From an uncultured Oceanospirillaceae bacterium (lineage in GTDB: Bacteria; Pseudomonadota; Gammaproteobacteria; Pseudomonadales; Balneatricaceae): DNA of 7,452 nucleotides. The DNA is taken from NCBI GenBank assembly GCA_946221045.1, contig CAMIIY010000088.1:1-7452 (forward strand), written 5' to 3'. This document shows, one piece after another, positions 1 through 4,835 of this stretch (positions are counted from its first letter, which is position 1; each line of letters opens with the position of its first letter). The translations under genes and the position numbers were made by a program. Below the pieces are notes generated by a model that was given only the letters and a program-made list of their open reading frames with translations, was not told the DNA's origin and searched no databases.

Positions 1-79
1 CCTGCCCCGCCATGGTAGAAAGCTAGTCTGCTATTGGATCAACGCCATACGATAACCTTAATAAACCGGATTGAGACTG

Positions 80-376
80 ATGGATGAGTTACTCCCCTCT
101 TTGATTACCCTCGCCTCTTTTATAGCGGCAGCTGTCTGGTATCTGATGACCATGCCCGGCTGGCGTCCGGCGGTTATCCTGACCGCACTGGTACATGCTG
201 TCCTCTGCCTGTTCGGTGGATTCATGTTCAGTGCCGCCATCATGAAAGTCAGTGGCAGTTTTGACAGTGCCTTGATACCGGCATTGCTGGTCGGTGCCGG
301 CACGGGCCTGTGTATTCTGGTTCACCGATGGGTTAAACGCCGCACCACAGATCAGGAGATTCCACTGGCTGACTGA
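80..376 (+). CDS. Small three-helix inner-membrane protein, unrecognised
   Basis: I do not recognise a family for this 98-residue protein, and no function can be given. Three hydrophobic segments are visible, at about residues 5-25, 33-53 and 64-85, followed by a basic stretch (KRR near residue 87) and a short polar tail, as expected for a small polytopic inner-membrane protein. A positive cluster after the third helix suggests a cytoplasmic C-terminus. The ATG at 80 is preferred over the in-frame TTG at 71; neither has a convincing Shine-Dalgarno site, and an in-frame TAA at 62-64 rules out any longer form. No terminator is visible between it and the DUF2789 gene 85 bases downstream, so some read-through is possible. 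It is likely a real gene because the frame is open, hydrophobic throughout and collinear with its neighbours. Confidence 0.7.
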   Translation: MDELLPSLITLASFIAAAVWYLMTMPGWRPAVILTALVHAVLCLFGGFMFSAAIMKVSGSFDSALIPALLVGAGTGLCILVHRWVKRRTTDQEIPLAD

Positions 377-382
377 GTCTTT

Positions 383-411
383 TTGACAGCCACCGATTGC
401 TGACCAACACT
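383..411 (+). promoter_or_regulatory. Candidate sigma-70 promoter for the DUF2789 gene
   Basis: A perfect -35 hexamer TTGACA lies at 383-388. At the ideal 17-base spacing the -10 would be AACACT (406-411), which matches the consensus at only three of six positions, including the important second A and final T. Transcription would start near 418, just before the inverted repeat at 425-439. The good -35 with a poor -10 would fit an activated or weak promoter, but chance is also possible. Confidence 0.3.
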
Positions 412-424
412 TAAAGGACGCTGC

Positions 425-439
425 CGCAGATGATCTGCG
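425..439. repeat. 15-base perfect palindrome in the DUF2789 leader
   Basis: The sequence CGCAGAT-G-ATCTGCG is a perfect 7-base inverted repeat around one central base. It is flanked by a further GACG (417-420) and CGTC (446-449) that could pair with bulges between. In RNA the core would form a six-pair stem with a UGA loop. It lies 10 bases before the Shine-Dalgarno site and just after the candidate start point, so it could be an operator or an mRNA hairpin. Neither role is proven. Confidence 0.5.
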
Positions 440-449
440 TTGCGCCGTC

Positions 450-458
450 AAGGAGGTC
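450..458 (+). promoter_or_regulatory. Very strong Shine-Dalgarno site
   Basis: AAGGAGGTC matches the anti-Shine-Dalgarno sequence over eight bases and ends three bases before the ATG at 462. It fixes the start of the DUF2789 gene and suggests efficient translation. Confidence 0.85.
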
Positions 459-461
459 AGC

Positions 462-695
462 ATGTACACGTCTGAACATTCATTTACAGCCCTGTTCAAA
501 CAACTGGGCCTGCCAAGTCAGGAAAGCGATATTACCCGGTTTATAGAGACACATCGTTCTCTGGATGCCCATACACCTCTGGCTGAAGCAACCTTCTGGA
601 GTGACGCTCAGTCTGCCTTTCTGCGTGAAGCAATCAGTGAAGACGGTGACTGGGCTGAAATCGTAGACGAACTGGATGCCCAGTTAAGGGTGTAA
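462..695 (+). CDS. DUF2789 family protein
   Basis: This 77-residue soluble, acidic protein resembles the DUF2789 family, which is small (about 75 residues), found mainly in gammaproteobacteria and of unknown function. The family pattern as I recall it is visible: an N-terminal LFxQLGLP motif (residues 11-18), a central FIxxHR (27-32), LAEATFW (40-46), and a C-terminal acidic helix with DWAEIVDELDAQLR (63-76). No signal peptide or membrane segment is present, so it should be cytoplasmic and largely helical. The start is fixed by a near-perfect Shine-Dalgarno site. A terminator 10 bases after the stop suggests its transcript ends before yaaA. The assignment rests on recalled family pattern, not on a search. 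Confidence 0.85.
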   Translation: MYTSEHSFTALFKQLGLPSQESDITRFIETHRSLDAHTPLAEATFWSDAQSAFLREAISEDGDWAEIVDELDAQLRV

Positions 696-705
696 TCAAA
701 TCAAC

Positions 706-728
706 AGCCATCTGCGGATGGCTTTTTT
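706..728 (+). terminator. Rho-independent terminator with UNCG-type tetraloop
   Basis: The 7-base stem AGCCATC/GATGGCT (706-712 with 717-723) encloses the loop TGCG, so the closing context is C-UGCG-G, an extra-stable UNCG tetraloop. It runs straight into six T residues (723-728, the first of which may pair). It lies 10 bases after the stop codon of the DUF2789 gene, separating that gene from yaaA. Confidence 0.9.
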
Positions 729-753
729 GTCCCCTGCGCTGAGGGTATGATGC

Positions 754-778
754 TCTGTCTGAAGAAAACCCAGACAGA
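754..778. repeat. 8-base inverted repeat before yaaA
   Basis: TCTGTCTG (754-761) and CAGACAGA (771-778) are perfect inverted copies separated by nine A-rich bases, ending nine bases before the yaaA start. Just upstream, TATGAT (746-751) is a good -10 hexamer match, although its -35 is poor (TTTTTT at 723-728, in the terminator tail, 17-base spacing). If that promoter is used, transcription would start at about 758, inside the first arm. The repeat could be a repressor or activator site, or a leader hairpin next to the ribosome site (GGTGA, 780-784). Confidence 0.45.
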
Positions 779-787
779 CGGTGACCT

Positions 788-1564
788 ATGCTGATTGTAA
801 TCTCTCCTGCCAAAACACTGGATTTTGAAACACCGCCCATCACAGAGCAGTTTTCTCAACCGGCTTATCTTGAACAGTCACATACACTGATTGATACCCT
901 GCAGACACTGTCGGTACAGGATGTGGCCAGCCTGATGAAGTTAAGCGATAAACTGGCCAGCCTGAATGTGGCTCGATTCAACTCATGGAAACCACCGTTC
1001 AGCCTTGATAATGCCAAACAGGCACTGCTGGCGTTTAAAGGCGATGTTTATACCGGTCTGGATGCCGAAAGCCTGTCTGAAGATGATATCAGCTATGCCC
1101 AACAGCACCTGCGCATTCTGTCGGGTCTGTATGGCGTTTTGCAGCCGCTGGACCTGATCCAGCCTTACCGGCTGGAGATGGGGACTAAACTTGAAAACCC
1201 GGGCGGCAAAGATCTCTATCAGTTCTGGGACCTGACCCTGTGTCAGCGGTTAAACGATGAGCTCAGTTCTGCTGCCGAACCGGTACTGATCAACCTGGCT
1301 TCGAATGAATATTTCAAAGCGGTCAGAAGCAAACAGATCAAGGCGCGGATTATCACACCGCAGTTCAAGGACTGGAAAAATGGTCAGTACAAAATGATCA
1401 GTTTTTATGCCAAAAAGGCCCGCGGCCTGATGAGCCGGTTCATTATCCAGAACCGTCTGGAAGACCCAGAGCAAATTAAACAATTCGATCTGGAAGGATA
1501 CCGGTTTGCACCGGAACAGAGTCAGGGGGATGACTGGGTATTTCTGCGCGATCACGCAGAGTGA
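788..1564 (+). CDS. yaaA: Peroxide stress protein YaaA (UPF0246/DUF328)
   Basis: The 258-residue product has the same length as the E. coli protein. Family signatures run from end to end: SPAKTLD at residues 6-12, [12 protein letters not shown] at 82-93, the long conserved [20 protein letters not shown] segment at 111-130 followed by [16 protein letters not shown] at 169-179 and SFYAKKARG at 205-213. In E. coli, YaaA is part of the OxyR response. It limits intracellular free iron during hydrogen peroxide stress and so protects DNA from Fenton damage; the protein has been described as DNA-binding, and its biochemical reaction is not settled. It is cytoplasmic. The ATG at 788 has GGTGA at 780-784 as a short ribosome site. 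The gene appears monocistronic, between a terminator upstream and a hairpin downstream. No OxyR site could be recognised by eye. Confidence 0.97.
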   Translation: MLIVISPAKTLDFETPPITEQFSQPAYLEQSHTLIDTLQTLSVQDVASLMKLSDKLASLNVARFNSWKPPFSLDNAKQALLAFKGDVYTGLDAESLSEDDISYAQQHLRILSGLYGVLQPLDLIQPYRLEMGTKLENPGGKDLYQFWDLTLCQRLNDELSSAAEPVLINLASNEYFKAVRSKQIKARIITPQFKDWKNGQYKMISFYAKKARGLMSRFIIQNRLEDPEQIKQFDLEGYRFAPEQSQGDDWVFLRDHAE

Positions 1565-1569
1565 GAAAC

Positions 1570-1594
1570 GCCAGGCGCCTCCCCGGCACCTGGC
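1570..1594. terminator. Hairpin between convergent genes, probable bidirectional terminator
   Basis: GCCAGG (1570-1575) pairs with CCTGGC (1589-1594). One C/A mismatch is followed by three more G-C pairs around the loop TCCCC (1580-1584). The stem is strong, but the + strand lacks a T run afterwards (ACATCATTT). The - strand reads GTTTCTC, which is only a little better. It begins six bases after the yaaA stop and lies 30 bases from the end of the opposing Tim44-like gene, the expected place for a shared terminator. Confidence 0.6.
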
Positions 1595-1623
1595 ACATCA
1601 TTTGGTGAGAACGACAGGCTCGG

Positions 1624-2481
1624 TCAGTGCTGCTCGATGCCTTCAATAAACCAGTCAGCCTCACCACTGCCCACTTTACGGGTCAGGTGCCAAAGTTCAC
1701 TGAATTCAACCGTATTGCTGCCATCTTCACGCATCCAACCGTAAAAGTGCACACTGATCATCACCTTATCGGTCTCTTCTACACAGCGCACAATATCTGC
1801 CATGACAGAGACAACTTCAGTGACCTGTTCAACGGGCAGTGCACCACGCGCCTGTTGCAGTTCCTGAAACAGCGCATCAGTGCAGTAACTGCGAATTTCT
1901 GTCCAGTCAGCTTTATCCCATGCGGCCTGCAATCGAATAAAATGACCTTGAGCACCTTCCAGAAAAGCCGCTTTATCCAGCCACTGCGGCAAACTGATCT
2001 CACTGGACGTCATACGCCAATCACTGCCCTGAGTGTCCGCCTCAGGCTGAGCCGATGCTGTGGGCTCAGAGGTCTGATCAACCGGAACACGGTACTGGCC
2101 ACCGGATGATGCAGAGGCACTGGCCGCCTGTTGTCGGCCGGCAAAGAAAAACCGGTAAATCAGATAGATCACACCCGCCAGCAGAACCAGATCCATCAAC
2201 TGAATACCTTCAAAGGCACCACCAAACAGCAATGCCCCAAACAGACCTCCTGCCAGGACCCCTGCCATCAGCCCACCCATGCCAGAGCGGGTTGGCGCGG
2301 CAGCAGGTGCCGCCTTTTTCTCAGCGGGTGCAGCCTGCTGTGCCGGTGTTGGTTTAGGCTTGGTGGGTACAGAATATGACTTACCGGTAAAACCTCCACC
2401 ACCAAACCGTTTGGCCTCAGCCGGTTCGGCCAGCGGCAGAGACAAAAGCAGACAGGCAAAAAATCCCAGTACCAAGCGCAT
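1624..2481 (-). CDS. Tim44-like domain protein, exported and membrane-anchored
   Basis: The 285-residue product starts with a signal peptide (hydrophobic residues 3-18, likely cleavage after AEA at 23). A glycine-rich patch (27-30) and a Pro/Ala/Lys-rich linker (38-65) follow, then a glycine-rich hydrophobic segment (67-90), a clear membrane helix (about 95-114), and a Ser/Gln-rich linker (115-150). The C-terminal globular domain, about 165-285, has the Tim44-like pattern: FLEGAQGHFIRLQAAWDKAD, IRSYCTDALFQEL, a VHFYGWM strand (244-250), and ELWHLTRKV plus WFIEGIEQ at the end. The domain is shared with the mitochondrial import component Tim44 and the ribosomal protein mL45; bacterial relatives are annotated as putative lipid-binding transport proteins, with little direct evidence. 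A longer frame to 2619 exists, but the ATG at 2481 has a ribosome site and gives the signal peptide. It lies 61 bases downstream of the channel gene on the same strand. Confidence 0.88.
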   Translation of the reverse strand: MRLVLGFFACLLLSLPLAEPAEAKRFGGGGFTGKSYSVPTKPKPTPAQQAAPAEKKAAPAAAPTRSGMGGLMAGVLAGGLFGALLFGGAFEGIQLMDLVLLAGVIYLIYRFFFAGRQQAASASASSGGQYRVPVDQTSEPTASAQPEADTQGSDWRMTSSEISLPQWLDKAAFLEGAQGHFIRLQAAWDKADWTEIRSYCTDALFQELQQARGALPVEQVTEVVSVMADIVRCVEETDKVMISVHFYGWMREDGSNTVEFSELWHLTRKVGSGEADWFIEGIEQH

Positions 2482-2488
2482 AACGAAA

Positions 2489-2493
2489 CTCCC
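2489..2493 (-). promoter_or_regulatory. Shine-Dalgarno site fixing the Tim44-like start
   Basis: On the - strand GGGAG lies seven bases before the ATG at 2481. It supports this start over the in-frame upstream codons, which would put about 46 unlikely residues (including several Cys and Arg) ahead of a clean signal peptide and overlap the channel gene. Confidence 0.7.
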
Positions 2494-2542
2494 GAAAATA
2501 GAGGTGGCTAGTGTATAGCGTTCTTGTCCTTCAGACACCCTG

Positions 2543-4261
2543 TTACGCGCCCTCTTTGTCAGAAGGCGCTGCAAAACGTTGCAACAGTGCAGAGAGCACC
2601 GTTTGGCTGGACTCATCACCGGTTGCCAGATACTGAATCACATTGTAATTATTCAGGCTCCACTTCATCTGCACATAGGCTTTATGTAAACCGCAGAATA
2701 AAATTTCATCATCCAACTGAAGCTCAGTCTGTTTATCCGGTAACAATTTGAACTGCTTATCCCGCTGTAACAGGATAGCAAAGGCTGACAGTTTCTGGCT
2801 CCGGTCATAGGGGTTCTGCAGTAGATGCTCCAGCGAAATAGCACCTCCCTCTCCCAGGACCTGAGCCAGCGCGGGGGCCGTGCTGGCTGAGACCGATACT
2901 GACCAGCAGTCCAGCATCTCTTCACCAATCACACCGTTCATGCGCTGAATCAGCTCACGCGCCCAGTCATCATCATGCTGATCAAGCATCCGCTCAATAA
3001 ACTGTGGCAGCAGCGGTGATTTAGCATGCGCCAGAATCCGGTTGGCAATGATCCGCCCGGGTTCCATCACAAAATCAGCACCTGAATTACGGAACACCAG
3101 ATTGTTGGCGTGGATATTTTGTCTTACCACCGTCAGCAGTTTAGGGTTCAGCTCCCGCGCGGTCATAATGATGGAAAGATTGTCGGCATCATTGCCGGTA
3201 GCCGCCACAATGCCAACCGCGTCATCCACGCCCGCTGCCAGCAAAGTATCAGCCTGAGTTCCCACCCCTTCGATCGCATGCGGAATATCCCTCAACTGCC
3301 GGGCATCCACATCCACCACGGTCAACGCCACATCACTTTCATCAAACGCACGGTATAGGGCGGCCCCAAAACGGCCATAACCACAGATGATCCAGCGCCC
3401 CTGGGTTCGCTGATACACACTGGAGATGGGACGATGAAACGGGTTGTGAATCCAGTCATACACCAGGTGCATGTAAGGGGCATGCGCCGCCAGAGAGAGG
3501 TATTCAGCATAGGTCCGATAGGGATCAACCACCAGATCAGTACCAAAAGAGTGCAGGTTATCGCGGGTCGCATCTGACTCTGTCCGACTGATGACCATAC
3601 GCTCCGGACACAATAATTTGCTGGCAATCGCAATCGACAGGTTCACCTGATCATGGTTGGTCAGGGCCATCACACCGATGCAGTGAGGATGTTGCAACCC
3701 GGCATCATCCAGCACATCAGGCAGCGACGCATCCGCCGCCAGCGCCGGGACTGTGACCGGCAGGTCATCCATCTCCAGCGCATCAATACGCTCGCTTTTG
3801 ACATCCAGCACCACCACCTGAACATCCCTGCGCAGCAGCTGTTTCACCAGCACACTGCCGGTCACGCCATAACCACAGATCAGATAAAAAGGCTCATTCA
3901 GCTGGAGTACTGCACGGGCAAAACTGCGTCGCCGCAGCAGGCGACCAAACATCGGTTCCTGCAGCAGTGCCAGTGAGGACCCAATACCGTATAGCCAGGC
4001 AATCACCGTGGAATAGATGGACACCAGCGTCCACAGCCGCTGTGCGGGGGTAAACTCATAGGGGATTTCGCCAAAGCCGATGGTTGATCCCATAAAGGAG
4101 ACAAAATAAAAGGCGTGAAAAAAGTCCATCTGAAAGGGCTGTCCGGTCGGGTCACGCCCCGGAATCAGCACAAATCCCAGCACCGAGATGGCATACACCA
4201 CAATCAGCGTGATCAGTGGCACTCTGAGCCTTCTGAGAAACAGATAGATAACGTTTTTCAT
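2543..4261 (-). CDS. Two-helix K+ channel with tandem RCK (TrkA-N) domains
   Basis: This 572-residue inner-membrane protein has a first membrane helix at about residues 14-34, a pore helix and selectivity filter at 48-65 (STIGFGE at 59-65), and a second helix at about 76-100. Two RCK domains follow. The first has the Rossmann loop CGYGVTG (129-135) with an acidic D153 ending the second strand, as expected for NAD(H) binding. The second has CGYGRFG (293-299) with D317. A C-terminal region (about 480-525) resembles TrkA-C. Four subunits with two RCK domains each would form the usual cytoplasmic gating ring, as in GsuK-type channels. Ligand-gated K+ flux is therefore the inferred role. The filter differs from canonical TVGYGD (I, F and E substituted). 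The ATG at 4261 starts six bases after the upstream stop with no clear Shine-Dalgarno site, which suggests translational coupling. Confidence 0.93.
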   Translation of the reverse strand: MKNVIYLFLRRLRVPLITLIVVYAISVLGFVLIPGRDPTGQPFQMDFFHAFYFVSFMGSTIGFGEIPYEFTPAQRLWTLVSIYSTVIAWLYGIGSSLALLQEPMFGRLLRRRSFARAVLQLNEPFYLICGYGVTGSVLVKQLLRRDVQVVVLDVKSERIDALEMDDLPVTVPALAADASLPDVLDDAGLQHPHCIGVMALTNHDQVNLSIAIASKLLCPERMVISRTESDATRDNLHSFGTDLVVDPYRTYAEYLSLAAHAPYMHLVYDWIHNPFHRPISSVYQRTQGRWIICGYGRFGAALYRAFDESDVALTVVDVDARQLRDIPHAIEGVGTQADTLLAAGVDDAVGIVAATGNDADNLSIIMTARELNPKLLTVVRQNIHANNLVFRNSGADFVMEPGRIIANRILAHAKSPLLPQFIERMLDQHDDDWARELIQRMNGVIGEEMLDCWSVSVSASTAPALAQVLGEGGAISLEHLLQNPYDRSQKLSAFAILLQRDKQFKLLPDKQTELQLDDEILFCGLHKAYVQMKWSLNNYNVIQYLATGDESSQTVLSALLQRFAAPSDKEGA

Positions 4262-4267
4262 GGCTGG

Positions 4268-4651
4268 TTAACGTCGCAACATGGCGGTTTCTAGCACCAA
4301 CAGGATAACCGAGACAAAGTTCGCCAGCAGGGCACCGGCACTGAGCGAGACCACACTCGACATATTGGCTGCATTCATACCGACACCACTGATCTGCTCA
4401 GCATAACCCCAGATACAGGCGGCTATCACCAGCTGCAGATCTGCCACCAAAGAGGTCGCCAGCATCAATGCGCCCAGATGAGACCGGTCACCAAACTTCA
4501 GCACCGTACAGATCATGCTCACCACAATGGCAAAAAAGAACTCATACACATTGTGGTGATCAGGATTATCAATATCCCCGGAATAGAACCCAAAATTCAG
4601 CGTCATGGCCAACACAATAAAAAAGGCGAAAATGACCTTCTCTCTGTTCAT
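4268..4651 (-). CDS. DUF6394-like four-helix membrane protein
   Basis: The 127-residue product has four hydrophobic segments: about residues 5-23, 37-53, 60-82 and 101-124. Conserved-looking polar positions lie between them, namely SGDIDNPDHHNVYEFF (24-39), LKFGDRSHLGA (51-61) and ATSLVADLQL (65-74). It resembles what I recall as DUF6394, a membrane family of unknown function in Pseudomonas- and Marinobacter-like bacteria. That name is from memory and less certain than the topology. The start is supported by GGGGA (4661-4665 on the + strand, reverse) nine bases before the ATG. It is the first gene of an apparent operon and ends six bases before the potassium channel gene. A role as accessory subunit or regulator of that channel is inference from this spacing. 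Confidence 0.85.
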   Translation of the reverse strand: MNREKVIFAFFIVLAMTLNFGFYSGDIDNPDHHNVYEFFFAIVVSMICTVLKFGDRSHLGALMLATSLVADLQLVIAACIWGYAEQISGVGMNAANMSSVVSLSAGALLANFVSVILLVLETAMLRR

Positions 4652-4681
4652 TCTGTTCGTTCCCCAAGCAGTATCTGTTTT

Positions 4682-4715
4682 AGCGATTGTAGCATTCCCT
4701 CAGGCTAAGCGATTG
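4682..4715. repeat. 8-base direct repeat, 26-base period, over the operon promoter
   Basis: AGCGATTG occurs at 4682-4689 and again at 4708-4715. The six-base core CGATTG appears a third time at 4802-4807. The first copy overlaps the extended -10 on the opposite strand. Spacing of about two and a half helical turns does not favour same-face binding, so an operator role is only a possibility. Confidence 0.3.
4686..4694 (-). promoter_or_regulatory. Extended -10 promoter for the DUF6394-like/channel operon
   Basis: Reading the - strand, TGC-TACAAT gives the TG element (4693-4694) plus a five-of-six -10 hexamer (4686-4691). No good -35 is seen 16-18 bases upstream, as is common for extended -10 promoters. 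Transcription would begin near 4679, leaving a leader of about 28 bases before the ATG at 4651. Confidence 0.5.
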
Positions 4716-4739
4716 AACCAACGCTGTAAAATCCGCCAC

Positions 4740-4753
4740 TTAAACCCGTTTAA
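4740..4753. repeat. Short dyad in the divergent intergenic region
   Basis: TTAAAC (4740-4745) and GTTTAA (4748-4753) are perfect inverted copies separated by CC. The dyad lies about midway between the divergent starts at 4651 and 4836, a usual place for a regulator site. At six bases per arm it could also be chance. Confidence 0.35.
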
Positions 4754-4757
4754 AACC

Positions 4758-4786
4758 TTTCCAGCCGGGAACTGCAAAGCTATTCT
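4758..4786 (+). promoter_or_regulatory. Weak candidate promoter for the M16 protease gene
   Basis: TTTCCA (4758-4763) and TATTCT (4781-4786) each match four of six consensus bases with 17 bases between them. This would put the start near 4793, about 43 bases before the ATG. It is the best pair I could find by eye in the divergent region, but a weak one. Confidence 0.2.
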
Positions 4787-4821
4787 CCGGTCTGAAAATG
4801 TCGATTGTGTCGCCATCACCG

Positions 4822-4826
4822 AAGGA
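4822..4826 (+). promoter_or_regulatory. Shine-Dalgarno site fixing the M16 protease start
   Basis: AAGGA ends nine bases before the ATG at 4836. It supports that start, which also gives a complete signal peptide. Confidence 0.65.
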
Positions 4827-4835
4827 TAGATAGAG

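Noticed and set aside
71..79. TTG start giving three more residues on the first small protein
   Set aside because: The ATG at 80 is a commoner start codon, and the TTG has no better ribosome site.
89..499. Open frame of 136 codons on the - strand
   Set aside because: It lies opposite the small membrane protein and the DUF2789 gene, has low-complexity polar composition, and resembles no family I know.
710..716. ATCTGCG in the terminator loop matches the right arm of the palindrome at 433-439
   Set aside because: A seven-base match is expected by chance at this distance, and here it is explained by the terminator stem and tetraloop.
1627..2109. Open frame of 160 codons on the + strand
   Set aside because: It is the antisense of the Tim44-like gene, which has clear domain structure and a signal peptide; this frame has neither.
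2482..2542. Possible separate promoter for the Tim44-like gene (TATACA on the - strand)
   Set aside because: No -35 match at any usable spacing and no TG extension, so support is too weak to list.
2482..2619. Upstream extension of the Tim44-like protein to 331 residues
   Set aside because: The extra 46 residues overlap the channel gene, look unlike a protein N-terminus and would bury a clean signal peptide. The ATG at 2481 has a ribosome site.
4713..4732. TTGAAC with TAAAAT as a promoter for the protease gene
   Set aside because: The spacing is only eight bases, far too short for sigma-70 recognition.
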